The notes under the pieces are model-generated. The model was not told the DNA's origin and made no database searches. It saw only the letters and a list, made by a program, of their open reading frames with translations. From positions 1 through 28,304 of the IMG/VR virus record IMGVR_UViG_3300049491_000529: 28,304 nt of DNA; one strand, written 5' to 3'. A program made the position numbers and the translations under genes. The stretch's first letter is position 1, and each line of letters begins with the position of its first letter. Source of the stretch: a virus. Below are positions 14,425 through 22,143 of this stretch, piece after piece.

Positions 14425-14918
14425 TGCACGTATTGCCATTTAATACCTTTTTGTATTTTAAAAATTGTACTTATACAAACGTGGTAAATAATTGCAAGCT
14501 CCCTTAACAATAGTGTCGAGGAGCGTATTTTACGAACGTCGCCCTCTGTTAGCTTAGCGCGGGAGCGCGCAGTTTGTGACATTTTCTTACGTGTCTCGTC
14601 TGAATGTTTTCTATGTGACATTTTCTTACGTGTCTCGTCTGAATGTTTAAACCCTGACAACCCCTCGCCCCCGTCTGTTAAATTTACTAACTCAAAACCC
14701 TGCGCCCGGAACTCTTTAATCGTTTTCTTTTCTAAGTAAAGCGCGTCCCGCTCTGATAACCTAACGTGCAGTTTATAGGTTGTGAAGCCTTTGTATTTAC
14801 GTGTTACCCTTAACCACCACGCGCTTCGCTTACGGCTCAGCCATCTATCCCCGCGCCCCTTACCCACATAAAACGGTTTACCCTCGTGTGTGTGAACGTA
14901 AACATAATAATCGTTCAT
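14421..14918 (-). CDS. GIY-YIG homing endonuclease with NUMOD3 motifs
   Basis: 165 residues from the ATG at 14916-14918, which overlaps the previous stop. N-terminal GIY-YIG-type nuclease: YYVYVH then FYVGKG, a following Arg-rich segment and a Glu in LYLEKKTI. Next come two NUMOD3-type DNA-binding copies (FKHSDETRKKMS and RKHSDETRKKMS) and a C-terminal helix-turn-helix (ELAIIYHVCISTIFKI). This is the structure of free-standing homing endonucleases such as the T4 Seg proteins, which copy themselves and flanking DNA into related phages. It is inserted cleanly between two nuclease genes. The NUMOD3 copies are identical over 35 bases of DNA (14575-14609 and 14614-14648). Confidence 0.88.
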   Translation of the reverse strand: MNDYYVYVHTHEGKPFYVGKGRGDRWLSRKRSAWWLRVTRKYKGFTTYKLHVRLSERDALYLEKKTIKEFRAQGFELVNLTDGGEGLSGFKHSDETRKKMSHRKHSDETRKKMSQTARSRAKLTEGDVRKIRSSTLLLRELAIIYHVCISTIFKIQKGIKWQYVQ

Positions 14919-15502
14919 AATTTTTTTCTTATGTATGTTAACCAATATTTTAATTCACTTTGCGCGGCCATTAAACGCTCAGGGTAATCCCTGACATTAA
15001 AGATCATAACAGCGTGCGGCTTTTCCTTACATACTCCTATATAATAAAAATCCCTCAGCCCGGTAACAGCTAAATACAACGCGGCCTGTAAAAAATCCAT
15101 TTCGTTTATAAACGCTTGCTTGTTACTCAGGCGCGTTGATTTTAAGTCAGCGACATAACTGTTTAGAACGTCTATATACCCTAACACGTTAACACCGTAT
15201 AACATTAAAGAGAACGGCTGCTCAACCTTTGAGCCCTTTAATAAACGCGTTGCGATTACGTCTTTGTTTAGCGCGTTAACCATAGCGGTTAACTGCGCTT
15301 CCTCCTTAGGGCTTAACGTAAAAACGCGTTTTTTTTCCAACCACCGACTGTGTAACTCATTACCAAACGGACCCCACGGGCCTTCGGTGTAACCGGGTAA
15401 CTCAGCGTCCCGGACTTTCTTTATAGAGGAGTATGAGGCGTAACCCCGGTTCCGTATGTATCTAATCGCGGGGGCTCTATCGTTAAAATCTACTGTAGGC
15501 AT
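14915..15502 (-). CDS. PD-(D/E)XK exonuclease-like protein
   Basis: 195 residues with the RecB/Cas4-type motif order: H51 in ELHSRW, D111 in GYIDV, D119 and K121 in VADLKST, and Q139 in DFLQAALY. These residues bind two metals and cleave phosphodiester bonds. Phage versions usually act as exonucleases that make single strands for recombination, often with an SSB and an annealing protein; the SSB gene lies upstream in the same strand block. No four-cysteine Fe-S cluster of Cas4 is seen. Confidence 0.8.
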   Translation of the reverse strand: MPTVDFNDRAPAIRYIRNRGYASYSSIKKVRDAELPGYTEGPWGPFGNELHSRWLEKKRVFTLSPKEEAQLTAMVNALNKDVIATRLLKGSKVEQPFSLMLYGVNVLGYIDVLNSYVADLKSTRLSNKQAFINEMDFLQAALYLAVTGLRDFYYIGVCKEKPHAVMIFNVRDYPERLMAAQSELKYWLTYIRKKL

Positions 15503-15648
15503 TTTTCTTTTTCATAAGTTACAATTTGATTAACGGACGCTTTAATAATCGTTATAACATTTTCCGTGTAATACTGAAGCGATTTTTCATTATCGCCTAA
15601 CTCAGTAATAATAGTAATCGTTTTGGTCCTGACTGTAACGGTTGCCAT
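15490..15648 (-). CDS. 52-residue hypothetical protein
   Basis: ATG at 15646-15648, TAG at 15490-15492, overlapping the nuclease start by 13 bases. Thr/Ile/Val-rich strands at the start (TVTVRTKTITIITE), then a helix (NEKSLQYYTENVITII) and a charged end. It fills a gap in a dense operon. No family recognised. Confidence 0.5.
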   Translation of the reverse strand: MATVTVRTKTITIITELGDNEKSLQYYTENVITIIKASVNQIVTYEKEKCLQ

Positions 15649-15650
15649 AC

Positions 15651-15974
15651 TTAAAAAAATTTTATAAGGTTCTTAACTGTAATACCTAAACGCTCAGCGA
15701 GTTTAACCTCCTCAGTCATACCGGGCGAAATAACGTCCCCGGTTAGCCATAACTCTTTAACGCACCCGCTTTCCAAAATTGCTATATTATTTTTAATCCC
15801 GCGCGCCCTGTCAGCGGGGTCGCTATCGTCTAAGCTAACAACGTCTGCGTAATACGGTGCGAAAGGTACAACCCCGTCGCCCCCTTTGTTTATCTTTCTT
15901 ATTATACGCCTGAGGTCTGCGAGGTTTCCTGAAACGTTACCCCCTACCGCGTGGGCAATGTAAACTATTTTCAT
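15651..15974 (-). CDS. nucleoside deoxyribosyltransferase-fold protein (DUF4406/DUF7768-like)
   Basis: 107 residues. Starts with a strand MKIVYIAHAVGG, a helix (LADLRRIIRKIN), VVPFAPYYADV, then ILESGCVKELWLTGDVISPGMTEEVKLAERLGI. This matches the nucleoside 2-deoxyribosyltransferase-like fold of many small phage proteins, where the SPGM-E segment carries the nucleophile-type Glu (E89-E90 region). The substrate is not predictable; roles in nucleotide salvage or signalling are possible. Two bases separate it from the next gene. Confidence 0.7.
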   Translation of the reverse strand: MKIVYIAHAVGGNVSGNLADLRRIIRKINKGGDGVVPFAPYYADVVSLDDSDPADRARGIKNNIAILESGCVKELWLTGDVISPGMTEEVKLAERLGITVKNLIKFF

Positions 15975-16018
15975 TTGCGATTATTTTTTGCTTTGTAGAA
16001 TTATTTTCCCTGTGTCAT

Positions 16019-16049
16019 AAAAAAAGAGGCGGTATAACCCGCCCCCTTT
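16019..16049 (-). terminator. terminator/attenuator after the SSB gene
   Basis: On the minus strand: GGCGG/CCGCC arms (16039-16043 with 16028-16032) extended by flanking pairs, then seven T. No consensus promoter lies between it and the next gene at 15974, so it probably attenuates, leaving the SSB as the most abundant product. Confidence 0.75.
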
Positions 16050-16079
16050 AACACACAACACACAGTACCGGGCGTCCGA

Positions 16080-16661
16080 TTACTTAAATACGTACTCGGT
16101 AACCTCTTTGTCCTCAACGTCCCACGGGTCTTCATTTTCGTAAAGACTATCTAACGCACACGGTTTCTCCTGAGCCGCTTTGATCAAGTCTTTACTTAAC
16201 GCTTTTTTGGGTGAGGGTGTAACAACGTATTTCGTTTTTAACTTTTCACCTTTTTTGTTAATGTTAATATCATAACTAAAAGGCATACCCCAATCAGGAT
16301 TTGCGGTTAAGGCTTTGATCGCCTTAATGATACTTTGCTGAGTAATCTCCCAAATCTTAACCTCCCCGTCCTCATGGTCGATTACTACCACCGCCATAAA
16401 TTTTTTCGGCTGATTATCTTTTTCGTAATCGGCCTTATTTGGTTCATCGTCTATTTGAGTACGCGCGGGTTCTTTATCGCCTTCCTCATTTTCGTTCCAC
16501 GCGAGCCAGCCAATGATAGGCTTTGTAATAATACGGACTTTACTGTCCCCGGTGTCAGGTTTAAAATAATTGCCTGAGCCTGATGCGACCACATCGTCTG
16601 AAATAAAATCAGACGTTTCTGCTTTACCCTTTGCGGGTTTTACTTTTGTTTGTTTTGACAT
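16080..16661 (-). CDS. phage single-stranded DNA-binding protein
   Basis: 193 residues. Lys-rich N-terminus (1-15), then YFKPDTGDSKVRIITKPIIGW, a segment typical of phage OB-fold SSB proteins of the gp32-like core type, followed by KKFMAVVVIDHEDGEVKIWEI, NPDWGMPFSYDININKKG and an acidic C-terminal part (ENEDPWDVEDKEVTEY), the usual site for partner binding. It coats ssDNA in replication and recombination. It is the first gene of the leftward early operon, directly after a consensus promoter, which fits the need for large amounts. Confidence 0.8.
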   Translation of the reverse strand: MSKQTKVKPAKGKAETSDFISDDVVASGSGNYFKPDTGDSKVRIITKPIIGWLAWNENEEGDKEPARTQIDDEPNKADYEKDNQPKKFMAVVVIDHEDGEVKIWEITQQSIIKAIKALTANPDWGMPFSYDININKKGEKLKTKYVVTPSPKKALSKDLIKAAQEKPCALDSLYENEDPWDVEDKEVTEYVFK

Positions 16662-16715
16662 TTTGTAAATTGTTAAATTGTTAATTTGTTACTGCGGGCT
16701 TTATTACCCGGCTCA

Positions 16716-16745
16716 CAAAAGTAACAAAGTTTTTCATACTGACAA
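16716..16745 (-). promoter_or_regulatory. leftward early promoter (SSB operon)
   Basis: On the minus strand: TTG (16743-16745), 19 bases, TACTTTTG (16716-16723). Predicted start near 16709, about 48 bases before the SSB ATG. It is divergent from the rightward promoter, with 59 bases between the two -33 elements. Confidence 0.78.
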
Positions 16746-16804
16746 GCCCGGTTGTAAACTTTTTTTCCCGTTCCTATATATTAAGGAGCCGGGACCGGGG
16801 GTGT

Positions 16805-16834
16805 TTGGTTTCTAACGGTAAACGTTTATATTTG
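16805..16834 (+). promoter_or_regulatory. rightward early promoter (polymerase operon)
   Basis: TTG (16805-16807), 19 bases, TATATTTG (16827-16834), a perfect consensus. Predicted start near 16841, about 18 bases before the 48-residue gene. The GC-rich segment between the divergent -33 boxes (about 16746-16804, with GGAGCCGGGACCGGG) is the natural place for an operator. Confidence 0.8.
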
Positions 16835-16858
16835 CCCCCTTAACTTTAAAAAAACATT

Positions 16859-17005
16859 ATGACAAAGACAAAGACAAAGTCCCCAACACCGGGGCGCAAA
16901 AAAACTATTTCGTTTAAGATCAAAGACGAGGACCGCGAGGCGGTTACAGACGCGGTAAAAACGTTACTCAAAAAGAAAGGTTACAGGTTTAACGGTAAGC
17001 AATGA
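16859..17005 (+). CDS. 48-residue basic protein leading the polymerase operon
   Basis: ATG at 16859-16861, TGA at 17003-17005 overlapping the polymerase ATG as ATGA. Begins MTKTKTKSPTPGRKKTISFK and continues with an acidic helix (DEDREAVTDAVKTLLKKKG). It is the first gene after the rightward promoter and is coupled to the polymerase. The strand-then-helix layout recalls a ribbon-helix-helix start, so autoregulation is possible; this is inference. Confidence 0.65.
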   Translation: MTKTKTKSPTPGRKKTISFKIKDEDREAVTDAVKTLLKKKGYRFNGKQ

Positions 17006-18783
17006 TTAAGTACATAGCGTTAGACATAGAAACAATTAATCTGCACCCTTACGGAGGTACGATTTGGTTGATAGGTTATTGCGACGCCTCTTTAAACGTT
17101 AAGGTCGTCGCTGACCCAAACGGTATAAAAACGTGCCCGCCTGATTTGAAACGTATACTTGAGGACAAAAACATTTGCAAAGTAATTCACAACGCGCTTT
17201 TTGATATACCGTACATAGAGTTGACGTTGGGAGTGCGCTGTGTTAATGTTTGGGATACTATGGTTTGCGAAAAAGTTATTCAGGGGGTAACGGCAGACGA
17301 CCGTAAGGTTAGCGAGGAATTTAAAATCGTTCACAGCGCGAGCCTCAAACATACGTTAAAGCGTTACGGTTTCCCGGTGCCTGATAAGGACGTTACAAAA
17401 CAGTTTATTAATCGCCCGAAAGGAAAAAAATTCTCGGCTGAGGAGTTAGAGTATTTAAAAGACGATGTTAAATACCTGTTACCGCTGCGAAAGGCTCAGG
17501 AGTTTATTCTTACGCGGGATAAGCTATTAGAGGTCGCGTTATTAGATAATAAAGTTATAGAACGCGTTGCGCGTATGAGGGTCCTCGGCGTTGGTGTTGA
17601 TAAACAAAAGTGGTTAGAGGTCGCCGATCAAAATTTGCAAGAGTATAATCGCGCAAAGGCGTCGCTTCCTGACAGCGTAAAAAATTGGAATAGCCCGGCA
17701 CAGGTTAAACACTATTTTAAACAGCGGTGGAATATAGAAATTGATTCGCTGACAAACATCAAAAAAATTTTCCTTAACACCCGTAACGCTATGCTCGCCC
17801 GGTTTATCATAACGCGAGATATGTACTCAGACGCGACCGGGTACGGGGCGACATGGCTATACCGGGAGGACGGTAGCAGTACCATAGACCCGGACGGGCG
17901 TATACGCGCCGATTATGATATAAGCAAAAATACCGGACGCCTCAGTACAAGCAACCCTAATCTGTTAGGCTTACCGCGCGAGGGCTCCCAACGTTCGGCT
18001 ATCGTACCACGTAAGGGTTATGTATTTGTTATCGGCGATTTTGCCGGACAGGAAATAGGTATAATGGCCGCGGCCTCAAAAGAAAAGTTGTGGATAGACA
18101 CGTTGCTCCGCGGGGATGACGTACACAGTTTAATGGGTTATATGTTTTCACCTGAGCGGTGGATAATGACAACGCAAAAGGGCTGCGCGTTTCCAAAAAA
18201 ATGTAAGTGTGAGGGGCACGGGTCTATCAGAGCCCCGGCAAAGGAGGCTAACTTTTTACTCGCGTACGGGGGCGGTCCCGGTAAGCTGATAGAACGTATT
18301 ATAAAAAATATGTTTGCCAAAGGTATCCCAACCGAAAAAGTAATCGGCACGCTTATGAGTGAGAAAGAAGCTAAACGTTTTGTTAAGCGGCACAAAGGCG
18401 CGATTAAAAATTTAGTACGCTATTTAGATCGCAACGGTAAAGACGCGCAAAAAACTGGTGTTAGTTATTCCGCGGACCCTTATAGGCGACGTCGGGTTCT
18501 CAAAGGCGAGCAAGATTGGCAAATCAGAAATCAGGGAATGAATAACCCTATACAGTCAGCCGCGGCAAATATGATTAAGCTGGCAATGATCAGTATGCCT
18601 GAGATATATAACATCGTGTTACCCTTTCACGATGAAATTGTTTGCGAGGTTCCAAAGGCTCAGGCTAAAGCGTGTGTTAAAGCTATGATTAAAATTATGG
18701 AAGACAGCGCGGATTATATAACAGGGATTAAAGGTATTATCAAAGCAGACGTGCGCGTGCAGTCTGATTACACGAAACACTAA
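17002..18783 (+). CDS. family A DNA polymerase with 3'-5' exonuclease
   Basis: 593 residues, replicative-size phage Pol I. Exonuclease domain: D8/E10 in ALDIE, D68 in HNALFD, and YLKDD at 151-155, so proofreading residues are present. Polymerase domain: motif A GDFAGQE (D346), O-helix R410...K414...NF...Y422G and motif C HDE (543-545). All catalytic carboxylates are in place. Odd: between the fingers region and the O-helix there is an insert with Cys395, Cys401, Cys403 and His406, looking like a small metal-binding knuckle not usual in Pol I. No 5' nuclease domain. It heads the rightward replication operon. Confidence 0.93.
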   Translation: MIKYIALDIETINLHPYGGTIWLIGYCDASLNVKVVADPNGIKTCPPDLKRILEDKNICKVIHNALFDIPYIELTLGVRCVNVWDTMVCEKVIQGVTADDRKVSEEFKIVHSASLKHTLKRYGFPVPDKDVTKQFINRPKGKKFSAEELEYLKDDVKYLLPLRKAQEFILTRDKLLEVALLDNKVIERVARMRVLGVGVDKQKWLEVADQNLQEYNRAKASLPDSVKNWNSPAQVKHYFKQRWNIEIDSLTNIKKIFLNTRNAMLARFIITRDMYSDATGYGATWLYREDGSSTIDPDGRIRADYDISKNTGRLSTSNPNLLGLPREGSQRSAIVPRKGYVFVIGDFAGQEIGIMAAASKEKLWIDTLLRGDDVHSLMGYMFSPERWIMTTQKGCAFPKKCKCEGHGSIRAPAKEANFLLAYGGGPGKLIERIIKNMFAKGIPTEKVIGTLMSEKEAKRFVKRHKGAIKNLVRYLDRNGKDAQKTGVSYSADPYRRRRVLKGEQDWQIRNQGMNNPIQSAAANMIKLAMISMPEIYNIVLPFHDEIVCEVPKAQAKACVKAMIKIMEDSADYITGIKGIIKADVRVQSDYTKH

Positions 18784-18798
18784 ACAAATAAATACAAA

Positions 18799-19437
18799 AT
18801 GAAAAACGGAAGTAAAAGAATTACGTGGAAAAGTTACCGGGTTGCTTTAAAAGATATTAAGCCAACGCCTAATAACTATAAGATTAAAACAGCCTTAGGG
18901 CAAGAGCGATTAAAACATACGTTAAAAAACTTTGGCCTTGCAGGAACTGTTATCTGTAATTGGGGCGGGCGTTTCGGGGATATACACAACGTTATCCTTA
19001 TAGACGGTAACAGCCGCGTAACTGAGGAGCGGGAAGCCGGGACAACGTTTATCGAGGTCAGCTTACCGGACCGCGTGTTAACCGCTCAGCAGTATAAAGA
19101 GTTTTCTGCAATGATAGATTTTGCCAAAGCGGGCGAGGTAGACATGGAAAGAATAGAAAAAGAAATCGGGACCACAAAAAGTTTTTATGAGAATTACCAC
19201 TTAGAGCCCCCGGTTGATTTGCTTAATAAGTTAGGGGCAAACGCTCCCAAAGGACCAAAGCTAAAGGAAACAGAAACAGCCGCGCCCCCGGTAGAAACAG
19301 ACGAGCGTGCGGTAACGTTATACTTTACGATTAAAAACGAGGCTATCTTTCGTAAGATGGAGGAACGTTTAAAAGCAAAGTTTAAAACGGTTAGTACTTC
19401 GGATACAGTCTTCAAAGCGTTTAAAAAATTGTTATGA
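18799..19437 (+). CDS. ParB-like N-terminal domain protein
   Basis: 212 residues. N-terminal ParB/Srx-type domain: DIKPTPNNYKI, a helix (RLKHTLKNFGLAGTVI) and ILIDGNSRVTEE at about 66-77 (the DGxxR motif). A helical middle, a Pro-rich linker (about 150-172) and a C-terminal strand-helix region (VTLYFTIKNEAIFRKMEERL) follow. Such proteins can bind CTP or ATP and act as nucleases, regulators or methylase partners in phages, often next to a DNA methylase as here. The stop overlaps the methylase start by four bases. Confidence 0.8.
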   Translation: MKNGSKRITWKSYRVALKDIKPTPNNYKIKTALGQERLKHTLKNFGLAGTVICNWGGRFGDIHNVILIDGNSRVTEEREAGTTFIEVSLPDRVLTAQQYKEFSAMIDFAKAGEVDMERIEKEIGTTKSFYENYHLEPPVDLLNKLGANAPKGPKLKETETAAPPVETDERAVTLYFTIKNEAIFRKMEERLKAKFKTVSTSDTVFKAFKKLL

Positions 19438-20144
19438 GGTATCAGGGAGGTAAACACAGGACCGCAAAGGAATTAATTCCTATCATAACAAAAAATCGCC
19501 GCCCGGATCAAGTATATGTAGAACCGTTTTGCGGTGGGCTTAACACAGTTATACAGGTAAGCAACCCGCGGATAGCAAACGACTTTCATAGTGATCTAAT
19601 CGCTATGTATAAAAAATTACAGCAGGGGTGGGTGCCCCCTATGTATATAAACGAGGACGAGTATAGACACATCGAAAAATTCGGCGAGCCTCATTTAAAA
19701 GGTTTCGTTGGCCACGCGTTTTCGTTTGGGGCTAAGTACTTCGGGACGTTTGCCCGCGGGATCAGAGGTAGAAAAGAAAATTGGAAGGGGCACTATGAAA
19801 GTATAACGCTGAGGGGTAAGGAGTCATGGGGCGGGGTAATGAAAATGGTCCCGTTAATAGAGGGGGTGGCGTTTCATAACGTTAGTTACGAACAGCTGCG
19901 TATCCCGCCTCGCTCACTCATATACTGTGACCCCCCGTATAAGGGCACCGTTGGATACGGTAACAGCTTTAACCATAATCTTTTTTATGATTGGTGCCGC
20001 TTACAGAAAGCAAAGGGCCACGATATTTTTATATCTGAGTATCAAATGCCAAAGGATTTTAAATGCGTTTGGTCAAAGACTATACAGGTATCCTCCACCG
20101 TACACGGAAAAGGAAAAGCGACAGAAAAATTATTCACATTATGA
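19434..20144 (+). CDS. Dam-like D12-class DNA adenine methyltransferase
   Basis: 236 residues with RYQGGK at 2-7, VEPFCGG at 29-35 (AdoMet-binding FxGxG variant), an acidic N-D pair near 49-50 and the catalytic DPPY at 166-169, in the order of the alpha/D12 class. It methylates adenine N6 in a short target, which may protect phage DNA from host restriction or mark replication. The target sequence cannot be read from the protein. It is coupled to the ParB-like gene before and the 72-residue gene after. Confidence 0.88.
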   Translation: MRYQGGKHRTAKELIPIITKNRRPDQVYVEPFCGGLNTVIQVSNPRIANDFHSDLIAMYKKLQQGWVPPMYINEDEYRHIEKFGEPHLKGFVGHAFSFGAKYFGTFARGIRGRKENWKGHYESITLRGKESWGGVMKMVPLIEGVAFHNVSYEQLRIPPRSLIYCDPPYKGTVGYGNSFNHNLFYDWCRLQKAKGHDIFISEYQMPKDFKCVWSKTIQVSSTVHGKGKATEKLFTL

Positions 20145-20359
20145 GAAACAGGAAAAAAATAATCCGCGAGATGAGGGAGCGCCGATTAGCACACGACCTT
20201 AAAAATACGCTGCCGGGTAACATAACGGTGGTCCCTATTCTTTACCGTAACGAGGCGGGTACTTTAAAACCGTTTACGCAATTTGAATTACCCGCACCGG
20301 TAAATAAAAATGTTAACGTTAAGAGATCGTTAAAAAATATCCAAATTCTATATAAATAA
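20141..20359 (+). CDS. 72-residue basic hypothetical protein
   Basis: Start chosen at the ATG overlapping the methylase stop (ATGA at 20141); a longer frame inside the methylase is a shadow. Very basic helical start (MRNRKKIIREMRERRLAHDL), then strands with TQFELPAPV and a Lys/Asn-rich end. The 30 bases 20275-20304 that encode TQFELPAPV recur exactly in the next gene. Function unknown; nucleic-acid binding by charge is possible. Confidence 0.55.
   Translation: MRNRKKIIREMRERRLAHDLKNTLPGNITVVPILYRNEAGTLKPFTQFELPAPVNKNVNVKRSLKNIQILYK
20275..20304 (+). repeat. donor copy A (30 bases) of mosaic repeat
   Basis: Exact 30-base match to 20428-20457. Both copies are read in the same frame (TQFELPAPV). 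This is the copy embedded in the 72-residue gene. Confidence 0.9.
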
Positions 20360-20371
20360 ACAATTAACAAA

Positions 20372-20698
20372 ATGAAAAAAATTATTGATTCACGTAATGG
20401 TAAGCCGTGGGACGAGGTCCCTTCCGATACGCAATTTGAATTACCCGCACCGGTAAAAATTATTGATTCACGTACTCACATTAACACGCTCAGCGATCTA
20501 TGCTGTTACACGAGCAAAACGTTTTCTATTATCTTAGACGGTAATAACCTTAACGTTATCCGGGAGCGCGATAAGCAAATTATAGAAACGGTCGAAATAG
20601 GCGAGAATTTTCTTGTGATCGATGTACGCGAGGACGCTTTGGAAAAGTTCCGCGCGTTAAAGGAAAAATATATTTTCGATTACGATAACGTTTTATAA
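20372..20698 (+). CDS. 108-residue protein with mosaic N-terminus
   Basis: Unrecognised; the body (about 36-108) looks like a folded small domain (TFSIILDGNNLNVIRERD, then IGENFLVIDVREDALEKF). The first 35 residues are assembled from copied pieces: KIIDSR, then GKPWDEVPSD (as in the downstream helicase), then TQFELPAPV (as in the upstream gene), then KIIDSR again. Removing the 78-base insertion (26 codons) restores a continuous simpler N-terminus, MKKIIDSRTHINTL. The insertion keeps the frame and all copied segments keep their original reading frame. Confidence 0.65.
   Translation: MKKIIDSRNGKPWDEVPSDTQFELPAPVKIIDSRTHINTLSDLCCYTSKTFSIILDGNNLNVIRERDKQIIETVEIGENFLVIDVREDALEKFRALKEKYIFDYDNVL
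20377..20474 (+). repeat. composite mosaic insertion B-C-A-B
   Basis: B1 at 20377-20396, C at 20397-20428, A at 20428-20457, B2 at 20455-20474. B1 and B2 are identical over 20 bases. C is identical to 20738-20769 (32 bases) and A to 20275-20304 (30 bases). The pieces abut with only 0, 1 and 3 bases of overlap at the joints, which look like microhomologies. Confidence 0.9.
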
Positions 20699-20700
20699 CT

Positions 20701-22128
20701 ATGAATTTAAATATTTGTAGATTCGGCAAGGCTCACTATGGTAAGCCGTGGGACGAGGTCCCTTCCGATTATTTGCGTTGGATGTTAGAAAACACAGCCG
20801 GGTATAATACAGACATTGCCCGCGCTGAGTTAGCCCGGAGAACGCGTACGCTGTTTAACTTTCAAACGCTTACACCTGAGCAGCTTAAAGCCGGGACCCC
20901 TATGATAGCCGGGGATAACGTTGGTATCATAGGCGCAGCGGGCTGCGGAAAGAGTTACATAATAAAGCAAACGGATAACAAGTTACTCCTCTGTCCCACG
21001 GGTATAAGCGCTATTAACGCGGGGGGCCAAACGTTCCACAGCTTTTTCCGTATAGACCCCGCGGACCCGTTAGTGATGATTAAAGTTAATATTAACATAA
21101 CGGAAAACATGGTTGTGTTCGATGAAATCTTTTTTACGTCCCCGGTCCTGTTAGATAGTATTTTAACACAGTACCCAGCGTTATTGTCTAAACAATTAAT
21201 TTTTACCGGGGACCCGTATCAGTTACCCCCGGTTAAGTATAAGAAAGAGGAGGACGACGACTCTGAGTATACGGAAGAAGAGGAAGAGTTAATCGCCTCT
21301 AATATCAAAACGTCAAAGGGTACGTTGTTTGACGTATTAAAGAAACATGACATTAAGGTGCGGTGGGTTGAGTTACATAACTCGGTCCGTCATAAAAACG
21401 ATTTAGTTTTCGCAGACGCCCTTAGCCGTATAAGAGTCGGTGGCGCGACCCCGGATGACTTAACGTTACTAAACACCCGCGTAAGCGTGCCGCCTGATAA
21501 CGCGTTAGTGCTGACCTTTCGCAAAGCGTTAGTTAAACGCTATAACGAGGCATACCTCAGCGGGTTTGATAACGTGGTAAGTTATGAGGCCGTGGCGTTT
21601 GACTTAGTACCTGAGGAGAAACGCGAACTCCCGTGGTACATTAAAGAAAAAAAATCGTTACGTAAACCCCCCGCGCCTTTCCGGGTCGCGCTTAACTGTA
21701 ACGTTGTAGTTTTGTATAATGATTTACAGGCTGAGGGTAACCGATTTGTGAACGGAGACTTGGGCGAGGTTACCGGGTACGATGCAAAACATATTTTCGT
21801 TAAACTGTTACGTAACGGGGAGACGATAGCGTTCGGGCAAGATCATATTTGCAAAGGGAAAAAATACATGGGGTACAAAAATTTTGGCTTAGCCATAGCA
21901 AAGGCGATGACAATACATAAGTCACAGGGGTGCACTATATACGGTAACGTTCACATTCACATTGACGAGTACCTCGCAAAAAAATGGCCCGGTGCTTTAT
22001 ACACAGCTATAAGCCGCTGCGGGACCTTAGCGCAGGTAACATTTAATCAGGCAGTTAAGAAAGCGTTTTTAAAACAAAAACCTTTTGCTTACTTTAACAG
22101 TCCGGAAAACGAAAAAATTAATTCTTAA
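20701..22128 (+). CDS. DUF3820-like domain fused to SF1 (RecD/Dda/Pif1-type) helicase
   Basis: 475 residues. Residues about 8-48 (FGKAHYGKPWDEVPSDYLRWML) resemble the DUF3820 small domain. The rest is an SF1 5'-3' helicase: Walker A GAAGCGKS (78-85), a Q-like ATP-binding start, TFHSFF motif Ia, VFDE (139-142), GDPYQLPP motif III (170-177), MTIHKSQGCT motif V and ALYTAISRC motif VI. It probably unwinds DNA at forks or in recombination, like T4 Dda. An acidic loop (about 183-202) interrupts the core after motif III. Part of the N-terminal domain (20738-20769) is the source of repeat C. Confidence 0.88.
   Translation: MNLNICRFGKAHYGKPWDEVPSDYLRWMLENTAGYNTDIARAELARRTRTLFNFQTLTPEQLKAGTPMIAGDNVGIIGAAGCGKSYIIKQTDNKLLLCPTGISAINAGGQTFHSFFRIDPADPLVMIKVNINITENMVVFDEIFFTSPVLLDSILTQYPALLSKQLIFTGDPYQLPPVKYKKEEDDDSEYTEEEEELIASNIKTSKGTLFDVLKKHDIKVRWVELHNSVRHKNDLVFADALSRIRVGGATPDDLTLLNTRVSVPPDNALVLTFRKALVKRYNEAYLSGFDNVVSYEAVAFDLVPEEKRELPWYIKEKKSLRKPPAPFRVALNCNVVVLYNDLQAEGNRFVNGDLGEVTGYDAKHIFVKLLRNGETIAFGQDHICKGKKYMGYKNFGLAIAKAMTIHKSQGCTIYGNVHIHIDEYLAKKWPGALYTAISRCGTLAQVTFNQAVKKAFLKQKPFAYFNSPENEKINS
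20738..20769 (+). repeat. donor copy C (32 bases) of mosaic repeat
   Basis: Exact match to 20397-20428. It encodes the YGKPWDEVPSD part of the DUF3820-like domain, whose resemblance to a known family makes this the likely original. Confidence 0.9.
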
Positions 22129-22143
22129 AAAATAAATTCGCTT

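Noticed and set aside
14915-15502. Cas4-type nuclease
   Set aside because: The PD-(D/E)XK motif fits, but the four Fe-S cysteines are absent and no CRISPR is nearby.
20377-20474. Two 20-base repeats around a 58-base spacer look like a mini CRISPR
   Set aside because: Only two copies, no leader or cas genes, the repeat is coding and in frame, and the spacer comes from neighbouring genes.
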